This document shows positions 11,972-21,382 of a stretch of DNA of 22,174 nt, one piece after another. The notes beneath the pieces are model-generated. The model was not told where the DNA came from. It did not search any database and saw nothing but the letters and a program-made list of their open reading frames with translations. The first letter of the stretch is position 1; the number at the start of each line of letters is the position of its first letter. A program made the position numbers and the translations under genes. Origin of the DNA: a virus; the IMG/VR virus record IMGVR_UViG_3300008459_000458, positions 1 through 22,174 of that record, one strand, 5' to 3'.

Positions 11972-11984
11972 TTAAAAAATATAT

Positions 11985-12482
11985 ATGAAACAACAAGATA
12001 CATCTACATTTTTAAATGCATTAAGAAATGTTATTCGAGAGGAATTGCGTTCAGTAATTAAGCAAGAATTAACAGAAATTTTAAAAGAAGGATTACAGTC
12101 TACAATTACAGAAATGAAACAAAAATCTGTTCCGGTTTCTAATGTAACTAATAATACTTCTAAAAACAAAACTACATTTAATGAAAATAAATATGCTGAT
12201 ATATTAAATAGCACACCTGCTATTCAAGATCAACATAACGCTGTACAATCATATGCTGAGTTAATGGCAGAAGGAATGGAAGAATTAAAATTTACATCAC
12301 GAGATGCACAGACATTTCCGATGATGCGTCAAAATACTAAAAGTTCAGTTACTCAAGTTCCTGCTATAATGCATGATCCGGAAACTGGTAAGGATTTTGA
12401 AATTAAGCCAGAAGTTGCTAGTGCAATGACACGAGATTATTCTGCTTTAATGAAAGCAATGGATTCTAAAAAGAAAAAATAA
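11985..12482 (+). CDS. Unknown baseplate-region protein with N-terminal amphipathic helix
   Basis: A 165-residue protein. Residues about 9-36 form a long amphipathic helix (FLNALRNVIREELRSVIKQE then LTEILKEG), similar in character to the leader of the protein at 1129 but much longer, and probably used for oligomerisation or assembly. A Lys/Asn/Thr-rich linker follows. The C-terminal part has PAIMHDPETGKDFEIKPEVA and ends in a lysine run (KKKK). I recognise no family. It sits directly before gp25-like and gp6-like genes under a predicted late promoter, so a baseplate assembly role is plausible from position only. Confidence 0.6.
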   Translation: MKQQDTSTFLNALRNVIREELRSVIKQELTEILKEGLQSTITEMKQKSVPVSNVTNNTSKNKTTFNENKYADILNSTPAIQDQHNAVQSYAELMAEGMEELKFTSRDAQTFPMMRQNTKSSVTQVPAIMHDPETGKDFEIKPEVASAMTRDYSALMKAMDSKKKK

Positions 12483-12493
12483 AGGCGTAGTTA

Positions 12494-12949
12494 ATGTCAT
12501 ATACATACATACCAAAGTATCAAGTAAAACCAAATGATAACGCATACGGAATAGATTTAAGTTCGAACTATCCGGGTATTTTTGGGTCATTATATGATAC
12601 TGGCAAACAGGCTACTGCAAATTTAAAAAATTTATTGTTTACTAGAAAAGGCGAACGGTATCATAATATAACATTTGGAACTAATTTAACTTATATAATA
12701 TTTGAGCCAAATGTAGCAGAATTAAAAGAAGATATTGATTCTATTATACGAGATGAAGTTTCGTATTGGTTACCATATATTAATATTTCTGATATTGAAA
12801 TTATAACAGCCGAAGATGATCCTACGATGAATCATAATATTAAAATTACAATAACATATAGTATCAACGATCAACCAGGTTTTGAAAATAAAATACTTAT
12901 ATATGCTTTAGAAAATGGCATATTATCAATAGAAGATTTTGGGCAATGA
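12494..12949 (+). CDS. 25: Baseplate wedge protein, gp25-like
   Basis: A 151-residue protein matching the GPW/gp25 family. LLFTRKGER at residues 47-55 and FGTNLTYIIFE at 61-71 correspond to the family signature (LLxTxxGER...FGxxLxxxLFE). The remainder alternates strands and helices (IIRDEVSYWLPYINISDIEI, then KITITYSINDQ) as in the T4 gp25 fold. gp25 connects the baseplate wedge to the tail sheath; it is a structural protein, although an old proposal gave it lysozyme activity. An AAGG lies 8 nt before the ATG at 12494. Its TGA overlaps the start of the gp6-like gene (ATGA at 12946), so the pair is translationally coupled, as expected for wedge components. Confidence 0.88.
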   Translation: MSYTYIPKYQVKPNDNAYGIDLSSNYPGIFGSLYDTGKQATANLKNLLFTRKGERYHNITFGTNLTYIIFEPNVAELKEDIDSIIRDEVSYWLPYINISDIEIITAEDDPTMNHNIKITITYSINDQPGFENKILIYALENGILSIEDFGQ

Positions 12950-14826
12950 AAACAAAAAAAGATGTATCATATTTAGGTAAAGACTTTGGTCAATTTAGAA
13001 AAAATTTAATAGAATTTACTAAACAGTATTTTCCAAATAATTATACAGATTTTAATGAGTCATCACCCGGAATGATTTTTATTGAACTGGCTTCGTATGT
13101 AGGGGATGTTTTAAGTTATTATACAGATACAAATTTAAAAGAATCCTTTTTAGAACAAGCAACTGAACGAGGTAATGTATATGACCTAGCTAGATTCTTG
13201 GGATATGAAGCAAAGAGTGTAACACCAGCTGTTGTTAAATTAGATGTATATCAACTAGTTCCAGCAGCTGGTACGGGATCAGCAGTACGACCAGATTTTA
13301 ATTATTCGTTATCTATTAAGTCTGGTATGCGAGTTAAACAATCAAATGGAGTTGCTCAATTTAGAACATTGAATCCGGTTAACTTTGCATTTTCATCTTC
13401 ATATGATACCACCGAAGTAACAATTTATGATACTGATTCTGCAACTAAACTTCCTACATATTACTTATTAAAAAAACAAGTTAATGCAGTATCCGGTGAA
13501 GTAAAAACAGCTACATATACTTTTGGGTCACCAATTCCATATGATAAAATAGTATTACCAGACAATAATATTGTCGAAATTTTATCAGTAGAAGAATCAG
13601 ATGGAGATAACTGGTATCGTGTTCCGTATTTAGCACAAGACACTATATTTGAATCAGTTCCTAATGTAGTCGAAAATGATCCGGAACTATCTGTATATCG
13701 TAGTACAGTTCCTTACTTATTAAAATTAAAGAAAACATCAAAACGGTTTGTAACTAGAACTAGATCTGATGGTAAGACTGAAATGCAATTTGGAGCTGGT
13801 ATTTCTGATAATAATGATGAGGAGATTATACCAAATCCTGACAATGTTGGAAACGGACTTTCAGGATTTAGGCGCGATGTTGATGTTGATATAGATCCAT
13901 CAAATTTTTTATATACTAGAACATATGGTCAAGCACCATCTAATACTACATTAACTGTAACATATACAGTTGGCAGTGGAATAACAGATAATGTAGCAGC
14001 TAGTACATTAAATGAAATTAATTTTATTGAATACTTTGATGATGTTAATTCTACTAATAGCGGAGCTATAACAAATTATGTAAAAACTACAGTTGCAGTA
14101 AACAATGAAACTCCTGCGGTTGGAGCTAAGTTTGGAGATTCTGTTACTGATATAAAAAATAATGCATTGGCTAATTTTGCAACTCAAAATCGACTTGTAA
14201 CTAAGGATGATTATATTATACGAGCATATAGTATGCCGGCTAATTATGGAAGTGTTGCAAAATCATATATAGTCCCTGACGATCAGATCACACAACAAGA
14301 TTTAGAAATTTCTAGAACTCCAAATCCATTAGCATTAAACATGTATGTTTTAGGTTATAATGAAAATAAACAATTAGTTGAACTTAATGCCGCAATAAAA
14401 GAAAACTTAAAAACATATTTAGGACATTACCGAATGTTAACAGATGCAGTTAATATCAAAAATGCATTTATAATTAATATTGGTATTGATTTTAAAATAT
14501 CAGTGCTTCCAAATTATAATAGCAATGATGTTTTATTGCGTTGTATAGAAGCGTTAAAAAGTTATTTTGATATTGACCGTTGGCAAATTAACCAACCTAT
14601 AGTTAAATCAGAAGTCTTTACCGTTTTAGCTAATACAAAAGGCGTACAATCTGTATATAGCGTATCATTTAAAAATTTATATGACTCTAATTTAGGATAT
14701 TCTGGCAATATATATGATTTAGCTACAGCGGATAGAAAGGGTATTATATATCCTAGTTTAGATCCTAGTATATTCGAAGTTAAATTCCCAAATAAAGATA
14801 TCACAGGACAAGTACTAAGTTATTAA
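12946..14826 (+). CDS. 6: Baseplate wedge protein, gp6/J-like
   Basis: A 626-residue protein, close to the 660 of T4 gp6. The N-terminus has the conserved wedge region FNESSPGMIFIELASYVGDV, then LSYYTDTNLKESFLEQATER, then GNVYDLARFLGYEAKSVTPA (about 38-95). This pattern is shared by gp6 and Mu-type baseplate J proteins. The central part is strand-rich. Near residue 415 comes NRLVTKDDYIIRAYSMPANY, also typical of J-like proteins, and the C-terminus is a compact alpha/beta domain. gp6 forms the iris of the baseplate, joining wedges into a ring. The ATGA overlap with the gp25-like gene sets the start. This is one of the most secure assignments here. Confidence 0.88.
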   Translation: MKTKKDVSYLGKDFGQFRKNLIEFTKQYFPNNYTDFNESSPGMIFIELASYVGDVLSYYTDTNLKESFLEQATERGNVYDLARFLGYEAKSVTPAVVKLDVYQLVPAAGTGSAVRPDFNYSLSIKSGMRVKQSNGVAQFRTLNPVNFAFSSSYDTTEVTIYDTDSATKLPTYYLLKKQVNAVSGEVKTATYTFGSPIPYDKIVLPDNNIVEILSVEESDGDNWYRVPYLAQDTIFESVPNVVENDPELSVYRSTVPYLLKLKKTSKRFVTRTRSDGKTEMQFGAGISDNNDEEIIPNPDNVGNGLSGFRRDVDVDIDPSNFLYTRTYGQAPSNTTLTVTYTVGSGITDNVAASTLNEINFIEYFDDVNSTNSGAITNYVKTTVAVNNETPAVGAKFGDSVTDIKNNALANFATQNRLVTKDDYIIRAYSMPANYGSVAKSYIVPDDQITQQDLEISRTPNPLALNMYVLGYNENKQLVELNAAIKENLKTYLGHYRMLTDAVNIKNAFIINIGIDFKISVLPNYNSNDVLLRCIEALKSYFDIDRWQINQPIVKSEVFTVLANTKGVQSVYSVSFKNLYDSNLGYSGNIYDLATADRKGIIYPSLDPSIFEVKFPNKDITGQVLSY

Positions 14827-14831
14827 TCTTT

Positions 14832-14840
14832 ATATTTATA
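14832..14840 (+). promoter_or_regulatory. Predicted late promoter, ATATTTATA
   Basis: ATATTTATA in the 33-nt gap between the gp6-like gene and the next start at 14860, 19 nt upstream of that start and followed by an AAGGA ribosome-binding site at 14847-14851. Confidence 0.55.
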
Positions 14841-14859
14841 TATAAAAAGGATTAATTAA

Positions 14860-15300
14860 ATGGGAGTACTTTCTACAAACCGCAGTCAAATTGTTTCTGG
14901 TGGTTTGATATCTGCTAGTTTTGTTTCTGATATATATGATGTATTAACTGGAAATGTATTAGATGCCGTACAAATATCTGGTTCATTAAATGTAACTGGA
15001 AGTATTATTGGTACTATAACTACTGCTTCATATGCAACTACAGCTGTGTCTGCAATTAGTGCATCATATGCTTCTTCATATGTTGAGACTGATCCGATAT
15101 TTGTTGCAAAATCTGGTTCGTATGCTACAACTGGATCTAATACATTTACAACTACGCAAACTATTAGTAGTTCTAGTATTGTATTAAGGCAAGTATCAGC
15201 TAGTTTAAATTTTGTAAATGATTCAGAAGCAGCTGCCGGTGGTGTACCATTAGGTGGATTGTATAGAAGCGGAAGTTTTATATTAATACGATTATCATAA
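14860..15300 (+). CDS. Ser/Thr/Ala-rich tail structural protein
   Basis: A 146-residue low-complexity protein. Short repeated elements such as SGSLNVTGSI, TASYATTA and ISASYASSY resemble fibre-type beta repeats common in tails of marine and Bacteroidota phages. The end (GGVPLGGLYRSGSFILIRLS) is a typical short C-terminal strand motif. It has an AAGGA site 8 nt before the ATG and follows a predicted late promoter, so it starts a new late block after gp6. It could be a small fibre, a head-fibre-like protein or a baseplate decoration. Repeats alone cannot separate these. Confidence 0.6.
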   Translation: MGVLSTNRSQIVSGGLISASFVSDIYDVLTGNVLDAVQISGSLNVTGSIIGTITTASYATTAVSAISASYASSYVETDPIFVAKSGSYATTGSNTFTTTQTISSSSIVLRQVSASLNFVNDSEAAAGGVPLGGLYRSGSFILIRLS

Positions 15301-15313
15301 CAGGAATAACTGA

Positions 15314-16471
15314 ATGTTTAGAATATTTTATGCAGAAAAAGATGCAACGTTGTATGAATCATATGCAGATTATAATACTGGATTAGATGAAATACTAGAA
15401 GTTGGTAAACGGTTAGATACAGAAGGAACTTCACTTCAAAAATCTAGAAGTGTTGTAAAATTTGATATGTCAGAAATACAAACTGTATTATCAAAGTACT
15501 CAGTTGACTTAAATGATTGTAAATTTTTATTGCAATTATATACTACTAATGCAAAAAATCTTCCTTCTGAATATACAATTACTGCAAATATTTTAGCACA
15601 AAATTGGATTAATGGCACTGGATTTCTAAGTTCGGATCCTGTTATATCAAATGGTATAACTTGGAATTATCCATTATCTGGCTCTAGTTGGGTATCTAGT
15701 AGCCAACAAATACAAGTTAATAGTTCATCATTATATATTTCAGGGTCCGGAAAAGGTGGTAGCTGGTTATATCAATCTGGTAGTGGCGTATTTAACCAAT
15801 CATTTTTCAATCAATCATTTTTTACACAACCAGGCTTAGGAAATAATGAAGGATTTTCTTATAGACCAACTGATTTAAATATTGATGTAACTGATGCTAT
15901 TAAACTATGGATAAGTGGTAGTGGCGGACATTCGATCAGCAACAATGGATTTTTATTAAGATTTTCTGATGCAGATGAATCTAATGACAATGTAACTGGA
16001 TATATAAGATTTTTTAGTAGAGAAACGCATACTATATATGTTCCAAAATTAACAATGTACTGGGATAACAGCACATTTACAACAGGATCGTTAGTATCTA
16101 TAGATTCAGATTCATATTTAGTATATACCAATGTAAAAGCACAGTATAAAGATACCGAAATTTCTAAAATACGAATATTTGCTCGAGATAAATATCCATC
16201 AAAATCTCCGACTAATTTATATCCATATCAAACAGTAAAATACTTACCGCCGACAACATATTATACAGTTAAAGATGCAGCTACAGATGAAATCATAATT
16301 CCGTACGATAATATTTATAGTAAAGTAAGTTGTGATTCTACTAGTAATTTCATTTATATTGATATGAATGGTTTTATGCCAGAAAGATATTATCGTTTAG
16401 AATTTAAAATAGTAGACGGATTTACTGAACAATATATAACTGATTCGGTTTATTTTAAAGTAGTTAGATAA
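15314..16471 (+). CDS. Tail/baseplate protein with DNRLRE-like N-terminal domain
   Basis: A 385-residue protein. The N-terminal domain (about 1-200) has YAEKDATLYESYADYNTGLD, then EILEVGK and SRSVVKFDMSEI. This is the pattern of DNRLRE-type carbohydrate-binding-like modules (xxDAxIxxxxxxxNxGxxxxLxVG...SxxRFD), although I assign it tentatively. A tandem 15-nt repeat at 15794-15823 encodes NQSFF twice. SGSG-rich loops surround it. The C-terminal 100 residues are strand-rich (KYLPPTTYYTVKDAATDEII, then YYRLEFKIVDG). Position between gp6-like and the 1177-residue protein suggests a baseplate or fibre-attachment role. The end is TAATG-coupled to the next gene. Confidence 0.55.
   Translation: MFRIFYAEKDATLYESYADYNTGLDEILEVGKRLDTEGTSLQKSRSVVKFDMSEIQTVLSKYSVDLNDCKFLLQLYTTNAKNLPSEYTITANILAQNWINGTGFLSSDPVISNGITWNYPLSGSSWVSSSQQIQVNSSSLYISGSGKGGSWLYQSGSGVFNQSFFNQSFFTQPGLGNNEGFSYRPTDLNIDVTDAIKLWISGSGGHSISNNGFLLRFSDADESNDNVTGYIRFFSRETHTIYVPKLTMYWDNSTFTTGSLVSIDSDSYLVYTNVKAQYKDTEISKIRIFARDKYPSKSPTNLYPYQTVKYLPPTTYYTVKDAATDEIIIPYDNIYSKVSCDSTSNFIYIDMNGFMPERYYRLEFKIVDGFTEQYITDSVYFKVVR
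15794..15823 (+). repeat. Two-copy 15-nt tandem repeat in a tail gene
   Basis: AACCAATCATTTTTC at 15794-15808 is repeated with few changes at 15809-15823, in frame and encoding NQSFF twice. It looks like a small replication-slippage duplication inside the structural gene. Confidence 0.6.
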
Positions 16472-17115
16472 TGACAAATATAAATACTAGATCATTTGAA
16501 ACAGCAGTACCAGATCGTTCTGGTACTTCTACTTCTGATACTAATCAAACAAATACAACTACGCAGGTAACGACTACCGCTAATGTATCTAATAATCAGC
16601 CAGCTATAGTAGAACAAGTATTACCGGCAGTTCAACGAGAATTATTAATAAAATATGATTCGGATTTAACAAAAATTTCAAATTATTCTTATGTTCATAA
16701 AAGAGACGATGCCGGAAATATTGTCTTGCAAGAAGATTCAAACAGTAATCAATTATTAACAATAGAACCTGTTACATACGAATTTGAAAATAATTTTGTC
16801 AATAAAACAATAAATACGAGATTTTCATATTTTAGATTTCCGGCTACATCTGTTGCTGGCGTTGATAGTCCTGAATTTTCAGCATTAGATCAAGTGGTTG
16901 GAACCACTCTTCGAGAATTAAGAGAACAAGTAGCAGTTGGAGATGTAACTAATCCGTTAGAATCCGATGTTCCTAGAGAAATACCTGGCGTAACTAATCC
17001 AGATGCAGCTGCAAATCAATTAAGTACGGTATTAAGTAATGCTGGATTTAATAATATTGCTACGGTTTCGCGAGCTATAGAATTAGCCGCAGGATATGAT
17101 AGAAACAAAAAATAA
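16471..17115 (+). CDS. Unknown 214-aa structural-region protein
   Basis: A protein with a Thr/Asn/Gln-rich N-terminus (about 10-45, SDTNQTNTTTQVTTTANVSN) that is probably a flexible linker. Next comes a strand-rich middle (LLIKYDSDLTKISNYSYVHK and DSNSNQLLTIEPVTYEFENN) and a helical C-terminus (LSTVLSNAGFNNIATVSRAI, then ELAAGYDRNKK). I do not recognise the family. The start overlaps the preceding stop as TAATG (16469-16473), indicating translational coupling, and the next gene begins 11 nt after its end, so it is part of the tail block. A connector between the two larger neighbours is possible. Confidence 0.6.
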   Translation: MTNINTRSFETAVPDRSGTSTSDTNQTNTTTQVTTTANVSNNQPAIVEQVLPAVQRELLIKYDSDLTKISNYSYVHKRDDAGNIVLQEDSNSNQLLTIEPVTYEFENNFVNKTINTRFSYFRFPATSVAGVDSPEFSALDQVVGTTLRELREQVAVGDVTNPLESDVPREIPGVTNPDAAANQLSTVLSNAGFNNIATVSRAIELAAGYDRNKK

Positions 17116-17126
17116 TTTAGATATAC

Positions 17127-20100
17127 ATGTTAAGTCAATATAAAAACATACAAGAAATTCTAAGTAAAACTGCTGGTTCTACATTTGGATTGAGATTCTC
17201 AGATCGAGAATTAGGATTAATTAATCGTTCTATTCGAATAGTAGAATCAGAAAAACTTAAAAATGTAGAATTACATGTATATTCTGATAGTACATGGATA
17301 ACTGGTAATCATAAAGTTACTTTACAACACGCTATACCTAGTTTTACTAACCCAGACACTAATGAATTATTACAGTTAACTGGAAATGTTATTTCTATAG
17401 ATCTGTATAAACATTTAAGTGATTTAAAACTTACAAGTGGTAAATTTAGATTTATTATAAATTTCTTTTCTGATTTAATCGGAAACTATGATCAGCAGTA
17501 TTTAGTAATCGATGAAATTTCTCCAGATCGTACAGAATTGCGTTTACGAGTAATTGATATTAATGATTCTAAGTTACTTCAACAATTAACTGATTATACG
17601 AACTCTGTACAGAAAAGGCATACTTCAAAACAATCATATACTCAGTATTTATTAAATTTTAGTAGAAACAAAACAGTATCGTTTGTTAATAGTGTAGTTG
17701 TTGGGGAGTATATATATGTTAAGTTGTATGAAGCATTACCAGATGACTTAGAAATTAATTTTAAATGTTGGATTGTTCAAGAAGAGAAATTACCATATAT
17801 TGATAATATCTTTATTCAACCAAAACAATCAGTAAAAACATTTACAACGTTGTCATCTGCCAATTGGCAAGCAGTATCTGATTATAATGTTTCTTCTGAA
17901 ACAGGTATAAAAAATTGGAATGATTTATTAGGATCATCTGTACAAACATCACAACAAATTATCGATGCATATTTTTCTGGAAGTTTATCTGGAATAAAAT
18001 TAAACATTGATTATAGTGATTTTAACAACTTTGTTTTTTATAGTTCTGCAGAAGAACGATTAAATAATTTTAAATATAAATTAGAATTACTAGAATATTA
18101 TGATTCGCAAATTGCAATACTTCAAACAATCTCCGGATCAGACGCATCTACAAATATAACTGATTATCAAAATAACAAACAATCATTAACTGGTGGATTT
18201 GATAATTTTGAAAAATTTTTATATTTTGAATCATCGTCAAAATTAACATCAAACGAGATACCACATGAATCTCCAGTAGTTGCAACTATTACTGGTAGTT
18301 ATTTAACACCGGTACCAAAAACTAATTCTACATACCCGTATGCATTATGTTCTACAACAAGTAGCACATTTATTAATTGGTTTGCCACTGCTAGTATCAA
18401 TGCACATACATATGATCAATTTAATATTAATAAGTTATCATATGCATTACCAACAACTATAATACAAAATGATTCTACTACTGATTTCTTAACATTTGTT
18501 AACATGTTAGGTCATCATTACGATATATTATATACATACATTAAACATACTTCTTTATTATATAGAAAAGAAGAAAATCCTAAATTAGGAATACCAAATG
18601 AATTACTATATTCAGTAGCAAAACAATTTGGATGGAATCTACAGGAAGGAAATCAATATCAAGAATTATGGCAGTATGTTTTAGGAACCAATGAAGCAGG
18701 AATTCCATTAACTGGGTCTAATACTGTTGGAGATCCTTCTGTTCCTGGTCGTGAAATGACTTATACGGTATGGCGTCGTATTGTTAATAACTTACCTTTA
18801 CTTTTAAAATCTAAAGGTACTAAACGAAGTGTACAAGCATTATTATCTTGTTATGGAATACCAAATTCATTGATAAGTATTAATGAATATGGCGGCCCTA
18901 GAATAGATCGTACGCCAGTATATGAAAAGTTAAATTTTGATTATGCATTAGATTTAATTAATAATACTGCCGGCACTGTAACAATAAATTACAGTCAATC
19001 TATAGGAAGTTTTGAAATACGTTTTCGCACTGATGATGTAATAAAAAATCCGGCTATACCAAATACCATGAATTTAGTTAATATTAACGGAAACACCGTA
19101 ACATTAAATTATACTCGCGGTACATTGGGTACAGTAAAAATAAACGGATCTGCATCTGCTAATATAGAATTATTTGATGGTGGTTGGTCTAATTTATTAT
19201 TAAGACAAAATAACACAAATTTAGATTTATTTGTTAATAGATCTAAATATGGAAAAATTGTAGCATCAGTTTCAGCATCGGCCACCGCATCATTTGGATT
19301 ATCCGGATCTATTACATTTGGCGGAACTTCTACTGGTGCATCTAGATTGCAAGGACAATTGCAAGAAGTTCGTTTGTGGTCTGGTAGTTTGTCTTTATCT
19401 GCATTTGAAAATCACACTAAAGCACCGGCAGCATATAACGGTACAACAGATGCATATCAAGAACTAATATTCCGTTTACCATTAACGCAAAAAATAAATC
19501 ATAATACTACATCTAGTTTGCGAGGCGTTGAACCAAAACAATCTACGATATCTGCGTCATTTTCTGGATGGAGCATCGCTGAGCCATATGATTCTATTGA
19601 AGAAACATATTATTATGATAGTTTATCAATTGGTGCTGGTACATTTGATGATAACAAGATTCGAATTGAATCTAGTTCACTCGTTGGAAATTTAGATATA
19701 AAAACTAGAGCCGAACGTAGTCAGTATGATACAGCTCCATTAGATAGTAAAAAATTAGGCATATATTTTTCTCCGCAAACAATGATTGATGAAGATATCA
19801 TTGCGCAACTAGGATTTACTGAATTAGATTCATATATAGGTGATCCGGGAGATACTGATGAAAAATCATATACTTTATTAAAATGGAAGTCGAGAGAATA
19901 TTGGAAAAAATATTCTGGTAGAAATGATATCAATTCTTATATAAGAATATTTACTTTATTTGATTTATCATTTTTTAAACAATTAGATCAATTACTACCA
20001 GCACGAGTAGATAAATTAACCGGGTTATTGATACAACCAAATTTATTAGAACGTAGTAAAGATTCATTATTACCTAGTATATCTAAGATTAACGAAACAT

Positions 20101-20660
20101 ATACATCTAGTTTACAATATGTTCCTGTTACTACTGGTGAAAGTATTATTTATACTGGAAATATTGCTGATGATTTATATACTATAACTGGTTATGATGA
20201 TGATCAGTTAGCTATGTATATTGAAACATTAGGAAATAGTAAATATGATGGATTTAATTATTCATATACGTATTTAAATAGATCTGGTAGTACTTATATA
20301 ACCGCATCTGCTCCATATTGGCAATCAGAATTTACTTGTCCATCTATAACCGGTAGTGTTATATCTAAACAATTTAAGAAAATTGAAACTTATTATTCTG
20401 GAGGCATATCTTATACGAGGGAAATTCAATCTGATGTATCTAATTACAGACCAACACGAGTACTTCGCCAAAGATATGATGGAGCAAAAATGAATTCAGC
20501 TGATTTTAATATTAAATCTACGGATACTTATGATGGTGGACCGGTAGCAGAAATAATTCTTACTAATCCAAATCAATTGATATACGATGGAGGTCCATCA
20601 AAAGGTAAATTTACAATTGGAGGATCTACACAAATATTAGGTAGTACCACAGAAGCATAA
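17127..20660 (+). CDS. Very large baseplate/tail protein with LamG-like domain
   Basis: A 1177-residue protein, the longest in the window. Residues about 548-580 contain NNLPLLLKSKGTKRSVQALL followed by SCYGIPNS, a block shared by large tail proteins of T4-like marine phages. Residues about 612-785 (SIGSFEIRFR ... WSNLLLRQNNTNLDLFVN ... GQLQEVRLWSGSLS) match a LamG/concanavalin-A-like beta sandwich, a fold that often binds sugars. The rest is mixed strand and helix. Its position after gp25 and gp6, and size near T4 gp7 (1032 aa), suggest a baseplate-wedge protein of the gp7 type with an inserted lectin-like domain, though direct homology to gp7 is not visible. It may contact the host surface. 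A new motif copy follows the gene. Confidence 0.65.
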   Translation: MLSQYKNIQEILSKTAGSTFGLRFSDRELGLINRSIRIVESEKLKNVELHVYSDSTWITGNHKVTLQHAIPSFTNPDTNELLQLTGNVISIDLYKHLSDLKLTSGKFRFIINFFSDLIGNYDQQYLVIDEISPDRTELRLRVIDINDSKLLQQLTDYTNSVQKRHTSKQSYTQYLLNFSRNKTVSFVNSVVVGEYIYVKLYEALPDDLEINFKCWIVQEEKLPYIDNIFIQPKQSVKTFTTLSSANWQAVSDYNVSSETGIKNWNDLLGSSVQTSQQIIDAYFSGSLSGIKLNIDYSDFNNFVFYSSAEERLNNFKYKLELLEYYDSQIAILQTISGSDASTNITDYQNNKQSLTGGFDNFEKFLYFESSSKLTSNEIPHESPVVATITGSYLTPVPKTNSTYPYALCSTTSSTFINWFATASINAHTYDQFNINKLSYALPTTIIQNDSTTDFLTFVNMLGHHYDILYTYIKHTSLLYRKEENPKLGIPNELLYSVAKQFGWNLQEGNQYQELWQYVLGTNEAGIPLTGSNTVGDPSVPGREMTYTVWRRIVNNLPLLLKSKGTKRSVQALLSCYGIPNSLISINEYGGPRIDRTPVYEKLNFDYALDLINNTAGTVTINYSQSIGSFEIRFRTDDVIKNPAIPNTMNLVNINGNTVTLNYTRGTLGTVKINGSASANIELFDGGWSNLLLRQNNTNLDLFVNRSKYGKIVASVSASATASFGLSGSITFGGTSTGASRLQGQLQEVRLWSGSLSLSAFENHTKAPAAYNGTTDAYQELIFRLPLTQKINHNTTSSLRGVEPKQSTISASFSGWSIAEPYDSIEETYYYDSLSIGAGTFDDNKIRIESSSLVGNLDIKTRAERSQYDTAPLDSKKLGIYFSPQTMIDEDIIAQLGFTELDSYIGDPGDTDEKSYTLLKWKSREYWKKYSGRNDINSYIRIFTLFDLSFFKQLDQLLPARVDKLTGLLIQPNLLERSKDSLLPSISKINETYTSSLQYVPVTTGESIIYTGNIADDLYTITGYDDDQLAMYIETLGNSKYDGFNYSYTYLNRSGSTYITASAPYWQSEFTCPSITGSVISKQFKKIETYYSGGISYTREIQSDVSNYRPTRVLRQRYDGAKMNSADFNIKSTDTYDGGPVAEIILTNPNQLIYDGGPSKGKFTIGGSTQILGSTTEA

Positions 20661-20686
20661 AATAAGTTGAAAAAATATAAGTATTA

Positions 20687-20695
20687 ATATTTATA
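20687..20695 (+). promoter_or_regulatory. Predicted late promoter, ATATTTATA
   Basis: ATATTTATA in the 55-nt gap after the large tail gene, 20 nt before the start at 20716. No terminator hairpin is visible in the gap, so read-through plus a fresh promoter is likely. Confidence 0.55.
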
Positions 20696-20715
20696 AGTAA
20701 AAAAAGAAATATATT

Positions 20716-21366
20716 ATGGGATATTTAGATAATTCAAGTGTTACAATTGATGCCATTTTAACAACTAAAGGTCGAGAACTTTTAGCAAAAGGCACATCAG
20801 ATTTCACAATAACGCAGTTTGCATTAGGCGATGATGAAGTTGATTATAGATTATGGAATCCGGAACATCCATTAGGTACAAATTACTATGGTGTAGTTAT
20901 TGAAAATATGCCAGTTTTAGAAGCAATTCCAGATGAAACTCAAGCATTGCGTTATAAATTGGTAACATTGCCAAAACAGTCGACTAATATACCAGTAATA
21001 TCTGTTGGTAAAACAGCAATTACTTTAATTGGACCTGGTACTAGCGATATTATATCTCCAGATACTGCCAATTTTAAAGGTGGTAATGGAACATTAGGTT
21101 ATACTGCAATATTGTCTGATTCAACTGTTGCTGATATACAAGCTACTAAAGCTGTTAATAGTAGTGTATTACCATCTACTCCTAGATTTATTGGAGCGAA
21201 TGCAGATGCACAAAGTGTTGCCGTTTCCGGATTTGAATTTAGAATCATTGCAAAAACACAAGTAATTGAAGATAAAACAGCTACTATAACAATTATTGGA
21301 AATGAAACTGGTGGAAGTGTTACTATTAATTTAACAGTAAGAAAAGCTACGGTAGCTACTATATAA
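20716..21366 (+). CDS. Conserved tail/virion structural protein
   Basis: A 216-residue protein. It begins MGYLDNSSVTIDAILTTKGR, followed by ELLAKGTSDFTITQFALGDD and EVDYRLWNPEHPLG. This "LTTKGRELLAKG...FALGDDEVDY" opening is one I associate with structural proteins of T4-like marine and Bacteroidota phages. The second half is strand-rich (SGFEFRIIAKTQVIEDKTATI, broken as FEFRIIAKTQV and IEDKTATITII) and ends in a Thr/Val-rich strand, suggesting an immunoglobulin-like domain. It follows a predicted late promoter, so it starts the next late unit. The exact virion location is unknown; tail or baseplate is likely from position. Confidence 0.65.
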   Translation: MGYLDNSSVTIDAILTTKGRELLAKGTSDFTITQFALGDDEVDYRLWNPEHPLGTNYYGVVIENMPVLEAIPDETQALRYKLVTLPKQSTNIPVISVGKTAITLIGPGTSDIISPDTANFKGGNGTLGYTAILSDSTVADIQATKAVNSSVLPSTPRFIGANADAQSVAVSGFEFRIIAKTQVIEDKTATITIIGNETGGSVTINLTVRKATVATI

Positions 21367-21382
21367 TTTTAAGGATATGACA

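Noticed and set aside
16311-16319. ATATTTATA inside the gene at 15314-16471
   Set aside because: It is 150 nt from the next start and in mid-gene; it encodes ordinary residues, so I treat it as chance occurrence.
21377-21382. Alternative ATG for the last partial gene
   Set aside because: It starts only 1 nt after the AAGGA site, too close for ribosome binding; the ATG at 21383 has 7-nt spacing.
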